NCBI GenBank assembly: GCA_009782385.1 | Contig: WRJE01000017.1 | Coordinates: 1-34,311 of the forward strand | DNA length: 34,311 nucleotides | Source: Oscillospiraceae bacterium | Lineage (GTDB): Bacteria > Bacillota > Clostridia > Oscillospirales > UBA929 | Direction of reading: 5' to 3' | Shown here: piece by piece, positions 7,019 to 15,985 of the stretch | Position numbering within the stretch: the stretch's first letter is position 1 | How the letters are laid out: the number at the start of each line of letters is the position of its first letter | The notes under the pieces: model-generated | What the model saw: the letters and a program-made list of their open reading frames with translations, nothing else | Database searches by the model: none | Told to the model about the DNA's origin: nothing | Made by a program: the position numbers and the translations under genes

Positions 7019-7372
7019 ATGGATTTCGATAACGGGATACCTATTTACAGTCAGATAACAGAGCTTATCAAAAGGCGTATCGCTTCGGGTGAACTGTCTC
7101 CGGGTGATAAAGTTCCGGCGGTGAGAGAGCTTGCGATTGAAATGGGAGTTAATCCCAACACAATGCAAAAGGCGTTGGCGGCATTGGAAAATGAAGGCTT
7201 ACTGCACGCCGAACGCACCAGCGGAAGGTATGTTACGTCAGATACTGAGGTTATTGAGCAATTAAAACGAGGTATGCTGAACAAAGAGGTAAACCGATTC
7301 GCTGAGGGAATAAAAGCGTTAGGCTGTACACTCAGCGACGCGCTTGAATCGTTAAACAAAATACTTGTATAG
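7019..7372 (+). CDS. GntR-family transcription regulator, YtrA type
   Basis: The 117-residue protein has a GntR winged helix (about 8-75: YSQITELIKRRIASGELSPG, KVPAVRELAIEMGVNPNTMQ) and a short helical tail. It lacks the large effector domain of FadR- or HutC-type members. This small YtrA type usually represses an ABC exporter operon in which it is the first gene, as here. The start is ATG at 7019 behind GGGAGGTG; the frame is open further upstream, but those codons precede the promoter. The DUF2807 lipoprotein and the ABC genes follow on the same strand within 11 to 14 bases. Confidence 0.92.
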   Translation: MDFDNGIPIYSQITELIKRRIASGELSPGDKVPAVRELAIEMGVNPNTMQKALAALENEGLLHAERTSGRYVTSDTEVIEQLKRGMLNKEVNRFAEGIKALGCTLSDALESLNKILV

Positions 7373-7383
7373 GGGAAAAGATT

Positions 7384-8151
7384 ATGAAAAAAACCATTGC
7401 GGCAATCTGTTTTGCCGGGCTGTGCCTAGTATTGGCGGCGTGTACCGTTAATATAGGTACGGGGAGGACATCGGTGATGAGAGGCGACAAAAACATTACG
7501 GCTAATGAAGTAACCTTGTCGGACACGGAATATGAATTGATTGTAGAGGATATAAATTTCAGAACGTATTCCAACAGCAAGCCCAAGGTAATCACCGTCA
7601 GAGAGGGCGGAAACGGAAAGGTTACGCTCTCAGCCGATAAGAACATCCTTGACACAATAACGGTTACTGTTGATAATAACAGAATAACCGTCAGCGGCGA
7701 CAGGTCGAAGAGCTATGACGCTTCTGAGTTCGACTTGCGGGTTAACGGAAAGGTAAACGCCTTTTCAATCAACGGCGGCTTTGAGTTGTATATGGACTCA
7801 CCATCGGTTGACAGCTTCAAAGGCACTGTAAACGGCGCGGTTAACGCCGATATGGCTTTCGGCAGTCTTAACAGTTTTTCGTTGACGGTAAACGGAGCGT
7901 GCAATATCAACCTGACAGGCGAAACCGAAAGGTCAAAAATCGAGTTGAACGGCGCGGGAAATATTACGGCTTTTGATTTTCACACTGTCAACAGCAGTAT
8001 TGAGCTCAACGGCGCGGGAAAAGCCGATGTATACGTTACCGACACTCTTAACGTTGGTATGAACGGAGTTGGAAGCGTTACTTATGATGGAGACCCCGCG
8101 ACCGTCAACAGAGATAGTTCAAGTTTTCTCGGCACTATAAAGAAAAGATAA
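7384..8151 (+). CDS. Lipoprotein with DUF2807 (head GIN) beta-helix domain
   Basis: The 255-residue protein begins with a lipoprotein signal (MKKTIAAICF, lipobox LAAC at about 17-20). Residues about 55-240 show the repeating pattern of the DUF2807/head-GIN family: EYELIVEDINFRTYSN, then stacked repeats with VNGAVN, VNGACN, LNGAGN, LNGAGK and MNGVGS. Such repeats form a right-handed beta-helix at the cell surface. The family's function is not well defined. In this operon it lies between the GntR regulator and the ABC genes, so it may be an accessory part or sensor of the exporter. The start follows AGGGGAAAAG. Confidence 0.85.
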   Translation: MKKTIAAICFAGLCLVLAACTVNIGTGRTSVMRGDKNITANEVTLSDTEYELIVEDINFRTYSNSKPKVITVREGGNGKVTLSADKNILDTITVTVDNNRITVSGDRSKSYDASEFDLRVNGKVNAFSINGGFELYMDSPSVDSFKGTVNGAVNADMAFGSLNSFSLTVNGACNINLTGETERSKIELNGAGNITAFDFHTVNSSIELNGAGKADVYVTDTLNVGMNGVGSVTYDGDPATVNRDSSSFLGTIKKR

Positions 8152-8165
8152 AGGAGGACAGGAAT

Positions 8166-8864
8166 ATGTCAACAATACTCAGCATACAGAATGTCAGCAA
8201 GACGTACAACAAGCAAGTCGCGTTGGAAAATGTCAGTTTTAATGTGTACAGCGGTCAGATAGTGGGGCTGCTCGGTCCGAACGGGAGCGGAAAGACAACT
8301 CTGATTAAAATCATCAACTCTTTGATTACCAACTACGAGGGCGAAATAAGCATATGCGGGCATGAACCCGGTATTGCCGCCAAGGGCTTGACTTCATATC
8401 TTCCTGATGTGGAATTTCTAAGAAAAGACCTGCGTGTCTCAACCGCGCTCAAGCTCTACGCCGACTTCTTTTCCGATTTTGATATAGCAAAGGCGCGTGA
8501 GATGCTCGTTCTCGTAAAACTCAACGAGCGGCAGATAATCCGCACAATGTCAAAAGGCATGAAAGAGAAACTCCAGCTCGTGCTTACCATGTCGCGCAGA
8601 GCCATGCTGTACATCTTCGATGAGCCGATTGCGGGCGTTGACCCGGCGGCGAGACAGTATATACTTGACACCATAATCCGCAACTACAACGAAAAAGGCG
8701 CGATACTGTTTTCAACACACCTGATAACAGATGTAGAGGGTTTAATATCACGCGCAGTATTCATTAAAGAGGGACGTATCGTACTCGACGGCGAAGCAGA
8801 CGCAATACGCGCCGAGCGCGGTATGTCAATAGATCAACTGTTTAGGGAGGAATTCAAATGTTAG
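8166..8864 (+). CDS. ABC transporter ATP-binding protein (YtrB-like)
   Basis: This 232-residue cytoplasmic ATPase has Walker A GPNGSGKT (37-44), a signature degenerate to MSKGMKEKLQL (about 128-138), Walker B LYIFDEP (about 148-154), D-loop AGVDP and switch histidine in FSTHL. The SKGM signature is common in YtrB/BcrA-like exporters. It starts with ATG after AAGGAGG. Its stop overlaps the permease start by 7 bases, so the two products should be made together as one exporter. The substrate is unknown; Ytr-type systems respond to cell-wall-active antibiotics. Confidence 0.92.
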   Translation: MSTILSIQNVSKTYNKQVALENVSFNVYSGQIVGLLGPNGSGKTTLIKIINSLITNYEGEISICGHEPGIAAKGLTSYLPDVEFLRKDLRVSTALKLYADFFSDFDIAKAREMLVLVKLNERQIIRTMSKGMKEKLQLVLTMSRRAMLYIFDEPIAGVDPAARQYILDTIIRNYNEKGAILFSTHLITDVEGLISRAVFIKEGRIVLDGEADAIRAERGMSIDQLFREEFKC

Positions 8865-9667
8865 GGAAATTGATGAAATATGACATCATGTTCGGCGCGA
8901 GAAAATACGCCTTCATGGCCGCGCTGACGGCGGCACTGCTGATTATCGCCTTTGCGGCGAACTCGCTGAACGCTGAACTCATAGCGGGATTTTCAATATT
9001 CTTCGCAATAATAGCGACTGTTGTGTACAGCGTAATGTATTTGGTTATAAGCATACAGCATCTGTCCACGCAACTATGCTCAAAAGAGAGTTATCTGGGA
9101 TACTCATTGCCGGTATCGGCACATTCACTGGTATTGAGCAAGCTGCTCTGCATTCTGATTTGGGGTATCGTTACAACCGTGCTGACAATCTTCTTCTGGA
9201 CGGTAGGAATCGGCGGCATAGCTATGGCGGATTCGGGTTATTCACTGGGTCAGATGTGGCAGGAAATCACAAGCGCGATGCAGCAAAGCGGTATCGGCGA
9301 CAGCAGTCTCAGGAGTATGCTTTGGATGCTGTTGAGTATCGGTATATCATCCTCGGTAATGTTTGTGTGCCTTCTCGGTTTCTGCGTGTCTCTGACAAAT
9401 GTACCGTTTCTTAAAGAGCGCGGCATCGGCACGGTAACCGGAGTTGTCGGATTCTTCGTAATCCCGTCTGTGGTTTATTATATCATGGGAAAAGTCGGAG
9501 AACTGTTTTACGGAAACGGCGGTGCGGCTATCGAAGCGTTCGACTCGGTGTTTGACGTTACAATCAGGAATGTCGGCATATACTACACCTTGGCAACGGC
9601 ACTGGTATCGGCGGTAATATACTTTGCCACGGTGCGTATTGTCGAGAAACACAGGTTTATAGGATAG
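8858..9667 (+). CDS. ABC transporter permease
   Basis: The 269-residue protein is hydrophobic, with about six membrane segments (near 18-35, 40-62, 92-118, 147-172, 190-212 and 238-258) and short charged loops, as in ABC-2 type permeases. The start ATG lies inside the end of the ATPase gene behind GGGAGG. It should form the membrane channel for the preceding ATPase. Its end overlaps the convergent rpe gene by 11 bases. No finer family can be named. Confidence 0.85.
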   Translation: MLGKLMKYDIMFGARKYAFMAALTAALLIIAFAANSLNAELIAGFSIFFAIIATVVYSVMYLVISIQHLSTQLCSKESYLGYSLPVSAHSLVLSKLLCILIWGIVTTVLTIFFWTVGIGGIAMADSGYSLGQMWQEITSAMQQSGIGDSSLRSMLWMLLSIGISSSVMFVCLLGFCVSLTNVPFLKERGIGTVTGVVGFFVIPSVVYYIMGKVGELFYGNGGAAIEAFDSVFDVTIRNVGIYYTLATALVSAVIYFATVRIVEKHRFIG

Positions 9668-10316
9668 ACAGCAATTCCTTAACCGCTTCCCCCGCGTCCG
9701 GCTCACCGAACACGGCACTGCCGGCAACAAATAAATCCGCTCCGGCTCTATGCGCTCCCGCGATGGTATGCCTGTCAATACCGCCGTCAACGGAGAGTAT
9801 ACAGCCGGGGTTCTTCTTGTCCAAAATCGCGCGGACACGCGCGATACGCGCGTTACCGTCCGGGTCGTAATGCTGACCGCCGAATCCGGGCGGTACTGTC
9901 ATTATCAAAATCAAATCGCACAGTTCGGCGTAATCCTCAATTACGTCCGTATCCGTATCCGGCTTGACGGAAAGCCCCGCTTTTAATCCCATATCGCGGA
10001 TTTCTGCCAGCAATCCGCGCAGTTCGTTCACGGGAACGGCTTCGTAATGCACGGTCAGCCAATCCCCGCCCGCTTCCGCAAACGCCTTTATATATCGATC
10101 CGGATTGTTTATCATGAGGTGAACATCCAGCGTCATACCCGAGGTTTTAGCGAGAGATTCTATAACGGGTATACCCACGGATATGTTCGGAACGAACATA
10201 CCGTCCATGACATCTATATGCAAAACGCTCGCACCCGCGGCTTTAACGGCTTCGAGCTGCGGTTTAAGGTCATAGAAATTCGCGGCAAGAAGTGACGGTG
10301 CTATTTGAGGTGTCAT
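9657..10316 (-). CDS. rpe: Ribulose-phosphate 3-epimerase
   Basis: This 219-residue cytoplasmic enzyme interconverts ribulose-5-phosphate and xylulose-5-phosphate in the pentose phosphate pathway. Its TIM-barrel motifs are complete: PSLLAANF (8-15), HIDVMDGMFVPN (33-44) with metal ligands His33 and Asp35, DVHLMI (64-69) with His66, the GFGGQ loop (144-148) and SVDGGI (175-180) with Asp177. Length is typical. It begins at ATG with AAAGGT upstream. It is convergent with the ABC permease gene and lies 78 bases after the histidine kinase gene, with a strong hairpin between. Confidence 0.96.
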   Translation of the reverse strand: MTPQIAPSLLAANFYDLKPQLEAVKAAGASVLHIDVMDGMFVPNISVGIPVIESLAKTSGMTLDVHLMINNPDRYIKAFAEAGGDWLTVHYEAVPVNELRGLLAEIRDMGLKAGLSVKPDTDTDVIEDYAELCDLILIMTVPPGFGGQHYDPDGNARIARVRAILDKKNPGCILSVDGGIDRHTIAGAHRAGADLFVAGSAVFGEPDAGEAVKELLSIL

Positions 10317-10352
10317 GTTATTATTACCTTTCTTTAGCGGACAGTAAGAACC

Positions 10353-10382
10353 GTCAAGGAATCAACATTTTGATTCCTTGAC
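10353..10382 (-). other. Perfect 13-base hairpin between the kinase gene and rpe
   Basis: GTCAAGGAATCAA (10353-10365) and its exact complement (10370-10382) flank a 4-base CATT loop. On the minus strand no U-tract follows (GGTTCTTACT). It could act as a weak terminator for the upstream kinase operon, an mRNA stabiliser, or a protein-binding dyad in front of rpe. Confidence 0.5.
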
Positions 10383-10394
10383 AGTGTATTATAT

Positions 10395-13300
10395 CTATTG
10401 CAAAGACGCTATAGTGTTCTCGGTGACAACGACAATGGTCTTGAACGCGCTGTGGAGAAGGTATTCTGAAATGGCTTCCAGAACCTCTTTTATATGGGTC
10501 GGCCACGGTTTTTCGCGCAATTCGGTCAATATGTCCTTTGCCGTGTTCTTGTTAAACTTCATACACGCGGCTTTTATGACAATCAACTTTTCGCGCAGAT
10601 ATTCCTTGTCGCTGTCCGAGATTTCATTGTTAATAGATTTTTCATGGGGTTTTATCTTATCGACTACCGAATGTAACGCACTCAACAACGCGGGTGTTTG
10701 CGATAATATAAGGTCTTTATCGCCTTTCCTGCCCGCCTGCTCCAGCTTGAGCGCGACACTGGAGAGCTCTATTTCGCCGATGTTGGCAAGCGCGCTCTTC
10801 ATTCCGTGAATTGCGGTAATATACAAATGCAAATGATTTGTGTCTTCGGAGTCAATATATTCGTGAATGCTCTCGAGTATGGGAACGGCTTTTTCGGCAT
10901 CGCGCACAAAAGCCTCGACCATTTCGGGACTTAGGAGCATCAGCGGCGTTGAAGATGTTCCGTACATCATCCGCTCCTCTTTTTCGCGGCGGGCGGCTTC
11001 GATGACCTCGGGGGGCTGCTTATCTCGAATCATATCGTTCAGCAAAGCGTTCATTTCGCGCGAGTCAATCGGTTTCGAGATAAAGCCGTCAAATCCGTTT
11101 GCCAAGAATATTTCAGATTGCCCGGTAACCGCGTTGGCTGTCAGAGCGACGATGGGTTCGTTGTATCCAATTTCTCGAAGAATCTTTGTCGTCTCCATGC
11201 CGTCAAGATACGGCATCATGTGATCCATAAAAATTACATCATATGTATGGCCGTTTTTGATTCTTTCAATGGCTTCGTACCCGCTCGCAACAACTTCGAT
11301 TTTCAAGCCGTATGGCAGCATCAGCCCCTTGGCAACATACAGGTTAGATTCCACATCGTCTACAACAAGAACATGACCGTATGGCATATATTCGCGCATA
11401 ATTTGACCTTTTTGCATTTTTGACGAGCGTTGGAACTGTAGTTTCCTCAATTTTTCTGTCAGCTCCGCGCCGCATATGGCTGTGCCGATGCGTTTTTGCG
11501 GTATACGCACGGTGAACAGCGAACCCCTGTTTTTCTCGCTTTCAACGGTAATCTCGCCGCTCATCAAATCCACAAGGCTCTTTGTTATGCTCATGCCAAG
11601 CCCTGTGCCAACGGTAGCGCGGTTCGCCTCTCTGTTAAAGCGCGTATATTCGTCAAAGAGGATTTCCATCTGCTCTTCCGACATACCCTGCCCCGTGTCG
11701 CTGACTTTGAAAACCAACGTTATGTTGTCCGGGTCGTCAGCGTCCGCTTCATACGTGACCGACATATTGATTTCGCCTTTGTCCGTATACTTAAAGGCGT
11801 TGGAGAGTACGTTGTTCAGCACCTGTTTAATGCGGAGTTCATCGCCGTAGACATCAAGCGGCATATCCTCGTGCATATCGAGCTTGAATGTCAGCGGTTT
11901 ACTCTCGTACCTAAGGCGGTTAAGCTGCACAGTATCATTGATAAGACTGGGAATATCGTATTTGACGGGATTTAGTTCCAGTTTGCCCGCCTCGATTTTG
12001 GAGAGGTCTAAAATATCGTTGATAATATTCATCAGCCAGCTGCCGGAATCGTATATTTTGTTGAACGCTTCTTCGGTGTCGGGCATATGATTCTTTTCTT
12101 GAAGTTGGATTTCCGCCACGCCTAAAATCGCGTTCATCGGAGTGCGGATTTCGTGGCTCATACTGGCAAGGAACAGGCTCTTTGTGCGATTGCTGTGTTC
12201 CGCCATTTCCTTTGCGGTAATCAAATCAAGTTCGGAGGCGTGCATTTGGAACGCGCCGTTCATTATATTTGCCAAGAGTTTTATCATATCCACTTCGTTT
12301 TCTGTCCACTCAACTCCGACCTCGCGCGAATAGTCAACCGCCCCGTACAGTTCATTTTCTATAAAGATTGGTGTTATAATATAATTACTTGAACCGGTTC
12401 TGTACGGCGTTATAGCTCTGTCTACTTCGGGAATTTGAGGGGTTAGACAAATCACGTTTTCTCTCCGGTTAACCAATACGTCTAAATATTGCTTGGCAAC
12501 CGTAAATGTGCCGCCGATATGTGACGGCAAGTCGTAAGCCGGATTCAGCCACTCGTGTTCGCAGGAAAGAATCCCTTTATCAGGACAGTTTCTATAAAAC
12601 AGCAGCTGCGTTACTCCCAAAAATTCTCCGACTTTTTTCAGAGTTTCTGATATTGCTATGTTAATATCCAATCCCGACAAGAATTTTCTGGATATATCCG
12701 TCATCAACGCCTGCTGCTCAACTTGTTTGTCAAGCGATTTAGTGACATCCTTCATTTCCGTTATGTCAAAGGCCTGCTGAAGATGGACTATACTTCCGTC
12801 CGGCCATGTTATATAGCGGGATATGTGCTGTATATCACGCTGTGTCCCGGGATAATATTGTTCCCACACGACTGTCTCATCGGGGTTATCCTTCAATGTG
12901 TAACACGGGCAGTAATCGCATCTCCCGTTCATGTCTTCGCTCTGTATGACCTTATAGCAAATCCGCCCGATGCAGTCATCGTCAAGACCAAGTATCTCTA
13001 CCAGTTTATCGTTAATGAAGAGAATTTCATCGGTTTTCGGGTCGGTAACATAAATCATGGAATCGAGCTTGTTGCAGACGTTAACAACATTGTCGAGCGC
13101 GCGGTGCGTCTCTTCCATCTCCGCCTGTTTCTTCGCGAGCTCCCCGGCTGCCGTTATATCCTGCCATACCTCAATAAAGCCGACATCCTTGCCGTCTATG
13201 TCTTTTAATATCTCTATATTGGCCTGATACTGTCTGTCGCCATGGGAGAAATGTGTTCTGTTCTGTCCGCGCTTGATACAGACGACACCGCAGTTTTCGG

Positions 13301-14825
13301 TATCGCAGATGTTAGCCCCAAAAGTATTGCAGGGCAAGCCCAGCACATCTTGATGTTTGACATCCATAAACCGCTCAAGGGCGGTATTGATAAATGTCAA
13401 CTTCATGTCGTTATCGGTAACGGAGACCGGAAGCGGCAGCGCGTTGAGGATTGACTTGTACCAATGGGCGAGATTTTCTGATTTCTTTGTCTCCTCGCGG
13501 ATTCTTTCGAGCATTTCTTTCTCTTTTAATAAGTTGCGGAAAAAGCCGATGACATGGGGTTCGTTTTTATGTGTAACGCGCACAAGAATGACCTCGCAAG
13601 GGAGCGGCTTTCCGCTGAGTGTTTGGTGCATCCACTCAAAACGCTGATACCCGGTGTCAAACGCTTTTTGGATATACTTGTTTTTCATAATTGACGAACG
13701 CTCGCCGCCGGGCTGAAACTCCGGTGAAAGCTCGGTAAATCTCTCCAGATATTCTTCCTTGCTTGATACTTCAAAAGCGTTAACCGCTTCTTCGTTGATA
13801 CTGGTGACCTTACAATCCTTTGTCCATGTGTTGATATACATCGGCGTGACATCGAGAATAAGCTGTGTGCGCTCTTCGGCTTCTGTCAAATCTTTCATAA
13901 TGCCTCTGAATCTACTGCTGATTGTATTTGCCGTAAGCACGGCAATAGTTATGCACACCGCCAACACGAACAGGGTTATAATCAAACCGTTGAAAATGAA
14001 CGCCGTTATTTCGGCATCATCGGGTTTATAAACATTGATTAAGAAAATACCGACAACTTCACCGTCCGCGCCAATCAGCGGGGAGTAATATGTAATCGTA
14101 CTTTTCCCCAAAATTTTCATTTCGCCGTGATGCGTTCCACCTGACATAACGGTTTCATATATTTCCGCCGAAACCGCCGTATCAATCGCGTATGCCCCGT
14201 TGTCGTCAATAGCGGTCGTTGAGACGAGTTCATTGCCCCAATAGAATGAATATTCACATCCCGCAATACTTTTGAACTCGTTAACAAAGGCGGAGGAATC
14301 CAATCTGAATCCCACGGACACCGTTCCTACAAGCTCATTATTTCTATTGTATACGGGAACTCCCGTTCGCATAGAGAGCCGGATGACCTCGCCCCACTCA
14401 TAGGCTGTCTCGGTTTTGCCCACAAGCGCGTTAGCCGTGCTTTGCTGCCAAGAAATGTCATCGCCGTAAACATTCGGTTCATGTGTTCTGGCGAGAACAA
14501 TTCCATTTTCATCCGTTACGGTGCAAAAGCTGAAGTCGGAAATTAGATTCAGTCTTCCCGCAACGTACAATATTCTTTCGGTGTCTTTATTGCCGATCGC
14601 GTCAACCAACTCAGAGTTTTCGGCAAGCCCAACCGCCGCCATCCGCGACATTGCCTTGAATGAATCAATTTCTTTATTTGCCGTTGCCTCAGCCATTTGT
14701 ATTATATTGTCCATATTGCTTTTTGTGTCATTGTTAAAAAGAATTACAGATGAAATAATGACGGCTACGGAACACAGAACCGTTAAAAATACCATTGGAA
14801 TAAGTATGGTTTTTCTAATATTCAT
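10395..14825 (-). CDS. Hybrid sensor histidine kinase: Cache, 3 PAS, GAF, HisKA, HATPase, REC, Hpt
   Basis: This is a 1476-residue membrane protein. TM1 is about 7-31, a Cache-type extracytoplasmic sensor about 35-268, TM2 275-299, and PAS domains about 318-432, 452-562 and 578-692. A GAF-like domain (705-865) precedes HisKA with MSHEIRTPMN (phospho-His891) and an HATPase with NNVLSNAFKYT, SDTGQGM and GTGLGMSI. REC follows (1151-1262; phospho-Asp1201 in MDHMMPYLDG, Lys1251), then Hpt with His1340 in AIHGMKSALANIG. It can run a full His-Asp-His relay internally. The second and third PAS domains carry cysteine clusters. The gene overlaps the upstream HD-GYP gene by ATGA, whose receiver is the obvious final target. 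Ligands are unknown. Confidence 0.92.
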   Translation of the reverse strand: MNIRKTILIPMVFLTVLCSVAVIISSVILFNNDTKSNMDNIIQMAEATANKEIDSFKAMSRMAAVGLAENSELVDAIGNKDTERILYVAGRLNLISDFSFCTVTDENGIVLARTHEPNVYGDDISWQQSTANALVGKTETAYEWGEVIRLSMRTGVPVYNRNNELVGTVSVGFRLDSSAFVNEFKSIAGCEYSFYWGNELVSTTAIDDNGAYAIDTAVSAEIYETVMSGGTHHGEMKILGKSTITYYSPLIGADGEVVGIFLINVYKPDDAEITAFIFNGLIITLFVLAVCITIAVLTANTISSRFRGIMKDLTEAEERTQLILDVTPMYINTWTKDCKVTSINEEAVNAFEVSSKEEYLERFTELSPEFQPGGERSSIMKNKYIQKAFDTGYQRFEWMHQTLSGKPLPCEVILVRVTHKNEPHVIGFFRNLLKEKEMLERIREETKKSENLAHWYKSILNALPLPVSVTDNDMKLTFINTALERFMDVKHQDVLGLPCNTFGANICDTENCGVVCIKRGQNRTHFSHGDRQYQANIEILKDIDGKDVGFIEVWQDITAAGELAKKQAEMEETHRALDNVVNVCNKLDSMIYVTDPKTDEILFINDKLVEILGLDDDCIGRICYKVIQSEDMNGRCDYCPCYTLKDNPDETVVWEQYYPGTQRDIQHISRYITWPDGSIVHLQQAFDITEMKDVTKSLDKQVEQQALMTDISRKFLSGLDINIAISETLKKVGEFLGVTQLLFYRNCPDKGILSCEHEWLNPAYDLPSHIGGTFTVAKQYLDVLVNRRENVICLTPQIPEVDRAITPYRTGSSNYIITPIFIENELYGAVDYSREVGVEWTENEVDMIKLLANIMNGAFQMHASELDLITAKEMAEHSNRTKSLFLASMSHEIRTPMNAILGVAEIQLQEKNHMPDTEEAFNKIYDSGSWLMNIINDILDLSKIEAGKLELNPVKYDIPSLINDTVQLNRLRYESKPLTFKLDMHEDMPLDVYGDELRIKQVLNNVLSNAFKYTDKGEINMSVTYEADADDPDNITLVFKVSDTGQGMSEEQMEILFDEYTRFNREANRATVGTGLGMSITKSLVDLMSGEITVESEKNRGSLFTVRIPQKRIGTAICGAELTEKLRKLQFQRSSKMQKGQIMREYMPYGHVLVVDDVESNLYVAKGLMLPYGLKIEVVASGYEAIERIKNGHTYDVIFMDHMMPYLDGMETTKILREIGYNEPIVALTANAVTGQSEIFLANGFDGFISKPIDSREMNALLNDMIRDKQPPEVIEAARREKEERMMYGTSSTPLMLLSPEMVEAFVRDAEKAVPILESIHEYIDSEDTNHLHLYITAIHGMKSALANIGEIELSSVALKLEQAGRKGDKDLILSQTPALLSALHSVVDKIKPHEKSINNEISDSDKEYLREKLIVIKAACMKFNKNTAKDILTELREKPWPTHIKEVLEAISEYLLHSAFKTIVVVTENTIASLQ

Positions 14826-15841
14826 AACGACTGTTTCACCTCCGCGAACATATCGTTGATTTCCATAAAGACATCTACTAATGTCGGGTCGAAGTGTTTG
14901 CCCTTGCTTTCTGCTATAATGCCGACCGCTTTCTCGTGCGAGAACGCGAGTTTATAAGGGCGTTCGGATACCAGCGCGTCATAGACATCGGCAATAGCCA
15001 TAATACGCCCCTGCAGAGGAATATACTCACCCTTCAAGCCGCGCGGATAACCCGAACCGTCCCAGCGTTCGTGGTGACAGCCGGCAAAGAGCTTCGCGTT
15101 ATGCAGAAACACCTCATCGCCCGATTCCTCGATAATGCCGTCGATAAACTTCTCACCCTCTTCGGCGTGAGTTTTCATTATCTCAAATTCCTCGGTTGTG
15201 AGACTGCCCTTTTTATTCAAAATCGAGTCCGATATTTTAACTTTTCCGATGTCGTGCAAACGCGCGGATGAAATAATCATTTCTTCATTCCACGTATTTA
15301 TCTCGTCTGTATAGACATTCCGCTCTTTCATGGCACTAAGCAGCAGCTTTATGTAATTTGTTGTGTTCACGATGTGACTGCCCGTCAGTTCATCGCGGCT
15401 CTCTACCATATTCGCCAGAACGGATACCATGCTGTGCTGCAATCTGAGCAGTTTTGAAGTTCGCTCGCGCACCAAGCTCTCAATGTCAAGATGCGATTTT
15501 ATGCGTTTAAGTAAAACCGGTTCGGAAAAAGGCTTGGTAACAAAATCCACAGCTCCCAAATCGAAGCCGAGAGCCTCTGTTATAGAGTCGTTGCGTCCGG
15601 TCAGAAATATAACGGGAATATCCGCATACGCGCCCGACTTTAATCGCCTGAGAGCTTCAAATCCGTCCATATCGGGCATTTCTATATCAAGAAGAATTAA
15701 ATCGGGGGTGACATCTTCTAACAGCTCAAACATATTGACGGCAGACGCGAGCGTAAACACGTTATAGCTCCCGATAAGAGAGCTCTCCGCCGAAATTAAA
15801 TTTACATCGTTGTCATCAACTACAAAAACCGTTTTTGCCAC
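14822..15841 (-). CDS. Response regulator with HD-GYP domain, predicted cyclic di-GMP phosphodiesterase
   Basis: The 339-residue protein has an N-terminal receiver (about 2-118: VVDDND, phospho-Asp52 in LLDIEMPDMDG, TKPF) and an HD-GYP domain (about 135-335). Catalytic motifs are complete: ARLHDIGK (His196, Asp197), THAEEG and CHHERWDGSGYPRGLKG (HD-GYP core), then ADVYDAL. The family hydrolyses cyclic di-GMP to pGpG or GMP. I place the start at GTG 15841, which has GGTGA five bases upstream; an in-frame GTG at 15850 has no such site. It is the first gene of a two-gene operon with the hybrid kinase, its probable phosphodonor. Confidence 0.92.
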   Translation of the reverse strand: MAKTVFVVDDNDVNLISAESSLIGSYNVFTLASAVNMFELLEDVTPDLILLDIEMPDMDGFEALRRLKSGAYADIPVIFLTGRNDSITEALGFDLGAVDFVTKPFSEPVLLKRIKSHLDIESLVRERTSKLLRLQHSMVSVLANMVESRDELTGSHIVNTTNYIKLLLSAMKERNVYTDEINTWNEEMIISSARLHDIGKVKISDSILNKKGSLTTEEFEIMKTHAEEGEKFIDGIIEESGDEVFLHNAKLFAGCHHERWDGSGYPRGLKGEYIPLQGRIMAIADVYDALVSERPYKLAFSHEKAVGIIAESKGKHFDPTLVDVFMEINDMFAEVKQSL

Positions 15842-15907
15842 ATATTTCACCGCTTTTCACGTATTGACTTCTTTATCTGATAAACTATAATGTTATAAAA
15901 CAGAAAT

Positions 15908-15936
15908 ATTATAACATACCAACAAACAGATTACAA
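15908..15936 (-). promoter_or_regulatory. Promoter of the HD-GYP/kinase operon
   Basis: On the minus strand TTGTAA (15931-15936), 17 bases and a perfect TATAAT (15908-15913) precede the HD-GYP gene by about 65 bases. The rest of the gap to the Nudix gene is AT-rich with nothing else recognisable. Confidence 0.7.
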
Positions 15937-15985
15937 CCCCGTTTTTGGCATTATCACGAAATATTAAAGGGAATTTTTACCTCGT

